64,000 nucleotides of DNA from Microvirga sp. (GTDB lineage Bacteria > Pseudomonadota > Alphaproteobacteria > Rhizobiales > Beijerinckiaceae), in the NCBI GenBank assembly GCA_022241475.1, contig JAKOMT010000006.1, positions 73,780 to 137,779 of the forward strand. Reading direction: 5' to 3'. Made by a program: the position numbers and the translations under genes. The notes beneath the pieces are model-generated. The model did no database searches. It worked only from the letters and a program-made list of their open reading frames with translations, and had not been told where the DNA came from. Below are positions 62,789 through 64,000 of this stretch, in pieces; the stretch's first letter is position 1; each line of letters begins with the position of its first letter.

Positions 62789-64000
62789 TCAGTCGGACAT
62801 CATCGCGAGCACCTGAGTGGCGAGGGCGAAGTAGATGACGACGCCGGCGACGTCGGCGATCGAGGTGACGAGAGGCGCGCTCGCCGTCGCGGGGTCGAGA
62901 CGGAGCTTCGAGAGCACGAACGGAAGCGACATTCCGATCATCGCGCCGACGATGACGATCACGACCATGGAGGTCGCGACGACGACGGCGATGGCCGGGC
63001 CGCCGCGCAGGATACCGATCGCCGACACGGCGATCGCCATGGTGACGCCCAGCAGCAGCGCGGTTGCGAATTCGCGGCCGAGCACCGAGGCCCAGTCGTT
63101 CATGCGCACGTCGCCCGTGGCGAGCGCGCGAACCATCAGAGTCGCCGATTGCGCGCCGGCGTTGCCGCCCGATGCGATCAGCAGCGGCAGGAAGAACAGC
63201 AGCGCGAGATGCGCCGCGATCGTGTCCTCGAAATACGCCATCCCCGCGCCGGAGAAGATGTTGCCGAACACGAGCAGCACGAGCCAGACGATCCGGGCGC
63301 GGTAGAGGGCGAAGACGCCGGCCTCGCGCATGCCGGTCTTCAGGCCGGAAACCGTGCCGGATTTGAGGAAGTCGGTCGTCGCCTCCTCCTCCTGAACGTC
63401 CATGGCGTCGTCCTGCGTGACGATGCCGACGAGCTTCTCGCCGCCGTTGATCACGGGGAGCGCGATGAGGTCGTAGCGCGAGATGATCTGCGCGGCTTCC
63501 TCTTGCGGCTCGTCCGCGTCGATGGAGACCGGGTTCGTGTCCATCAGCGCGCGCACGCGCACGTTGGCGCGCGCGACGATCAGGTCGCGCAGGCTGACCA
63601 CGCCGACGAGCCGGCGCTCGTCGTCGACGATATAGGCCTGGTAGACGGTCTCCGCGTCGAGGGCCTGGGCCCGCAGGGCCTCGATCGCCTCCTTCGCCGT
63701 CATGTCCGGCGTCAGGGTGGCGTAGTCGGAGGTCATCATCGCGCCGGCGGTGCCCTCCGCGTAGGAGGCGAGCTTGCGCAGGTCGTCGCGCTCGGCCTTT
63801 GCGAGGCCGGGAAGCACGGCTTCCTGCGCGGCCGGGTCGAGGCGCTTGAACAGGTCGACGCGCTCGTCGTGCGACATCGCCGACATCAGCCGCGCGAAAT
63901 CACGCCGGCCCATGAGGTCGGACAGCTCCACCTGGTCCCGGGCGTCGAGATAGCCGAAGATCTGCGCCTGTTCGCGCAGGTCGAGCATGCGCATCGCCGC
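62789..64000 (-). CDS. mgtE: Magnesium transporter MgtE, 5' partial
   Basis: The visible 404 codons include the end of the MgtE N domain (DERVDLFKRLDPAAQEAVLPGL), two CBS domains (TLTPDMTAKEAIEAL to VSLRDLIVARANVRV and ALMDTNPVSIDADEPQEE to LVGIVTQDDAMD) and the five-helix channel domain with LLFFLPLLIASGGNAGAQSATLMVRALATG (short piece ASGGNAGAQSATLMVRAL), which forms the Mg2+ pore. The frame runs out of the window; a Met at 63994 is inside the N domain, so the true start lies beyond base 64000. Confidence 0.93.
   Translation of the reverse strand, partial: AAMRMLDLREQAQIFGYLDARDQVELSDLMGRRDFARLMSAMSHDERVDLFKRLDPAAQEAVLPGLAKAERDDLRKLASYAEGTAGAMMTSDYATLTPDMTAKEAIEALRAQALDAETVYQAYIVDDERRLVGVVSLRDLIVARANVRVRALMDTNPVSIDADEPQEEAAQIISRYDLIALPVINGGEKLVGIVTQDDAMDVQEEEATTDFLKSGTVSGLKTGMREAGVFALYRARIVWLVLLVFGNIFSGAGMAYFEDTIAAHLALLFFLPLLIASGGNAGAQSATLMVRALATGDVRMNDWASVLGREFATALLLGVTMAIAVSAIGILRGGPAIAVVVATSMVVIVIVGAMIGMSLPFVLSKLRLDPATASAPLVTSIADVAGVVIYFALATQVLAMMSD

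Overview
The window is a GC-rich chromosomal segment of an alphaproteobacterium, most likely in the order Hyphomicrobiales (Rhizobiales). This rests on gene content: a MucR/Ros regulator, a CheZ-type phosphatase, DUF2293 and DUF6460-like small proteins, a HisZ-HisG pair and GluQRS. A fused glycine/sarcosine/dimethylglycine methyltransferase next to metK points to a salt-tolerant organism that makes glycine betaine from glycine. No taxonomic marker gene is present, so the placement is an inference.

Layout. Positions 1-23,000 are mostly core genes: a DUF533 protein (cut by the window edge), a Ca/Na antiporter, a DsbA-fold isomerase, an internally deleted sirtuin, a TrmH methyltransferase, a PBP5-type carboxypeptidase, an M48 lipoprotein protease, a nuclease, a DegT aminotransferase, leuB, mucR, a ring-cleaving dioxygenase, phoR, proA, gluQRS, alkA, nadE, ruvX and a UPF0173 hydrolase. 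At 23,150-25,000 lies an AT-rich two-gene island (SMC-like ATPase plus TOPRIM-like protein) that resembles a phage-defence module. From 25,167 to 34,121 the core resumes: hisG-hisZ, a chemoreceptor, an L,D-transpeptidase, cheZ, an MFS transporter and msrA.

A tRNA-Ser(GGA) gene at 34,374 opens a decayed accessory region (34,464-36,660). It holds a frameshifted DUF5343 gene with an 11-G tract, the tail of an IS630 transposase, a VapBC-type toxin-antitoxin pair and coding fragments. Then come the betaine synthesis pair (36,666-39,660) and a second low-GC two-gene unit, a SLOG-like protein plus a ComF-like phosphoribosyltransferase (39,726-40,863). Positions 41,000-50,640 carry stress and small-molecule genes: several VOC proteins, a PhoD-like phosphatase, MgtC, a MarR regulator facing a VOC/RibD operon, a TetR regulator facing two small genes, a Kef-type antiporter and a GST.

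The most striking part is 50,918-62,111, a divergently organised carboxylate utilisation cluster. The rightward unit encodes a RidA-like protein, a tripartite tricarboxylate transporter (tctC with an internal amber stop, tctB, tctA), an SDR lacking the YxxxK pair, and a split chromate-type transporter. The leftward unit encodes a SucC/SucD-like CoA ligase, an acyl-CoA dehydrogenase homologue without either usual catalytic base, and an HpcH/HpaI aldolase. A Ldh-family 2-hydroxyacid dehydrogenase runs rightward from the same divergent promoter. Two far-apart promoters share a near-identical operator. The acyl-CoA dehydrogenase carries a QRCLN motif that I recall from 3-sulfinopropionyl-CoA desulfinases, so a sulfinate or thio-carboxylate pathway that releases sulfite is a testable hypothesis. 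The window ends with an ETF-beta lysine methyltransferase-like gene and a 5'-truncated mgtE.
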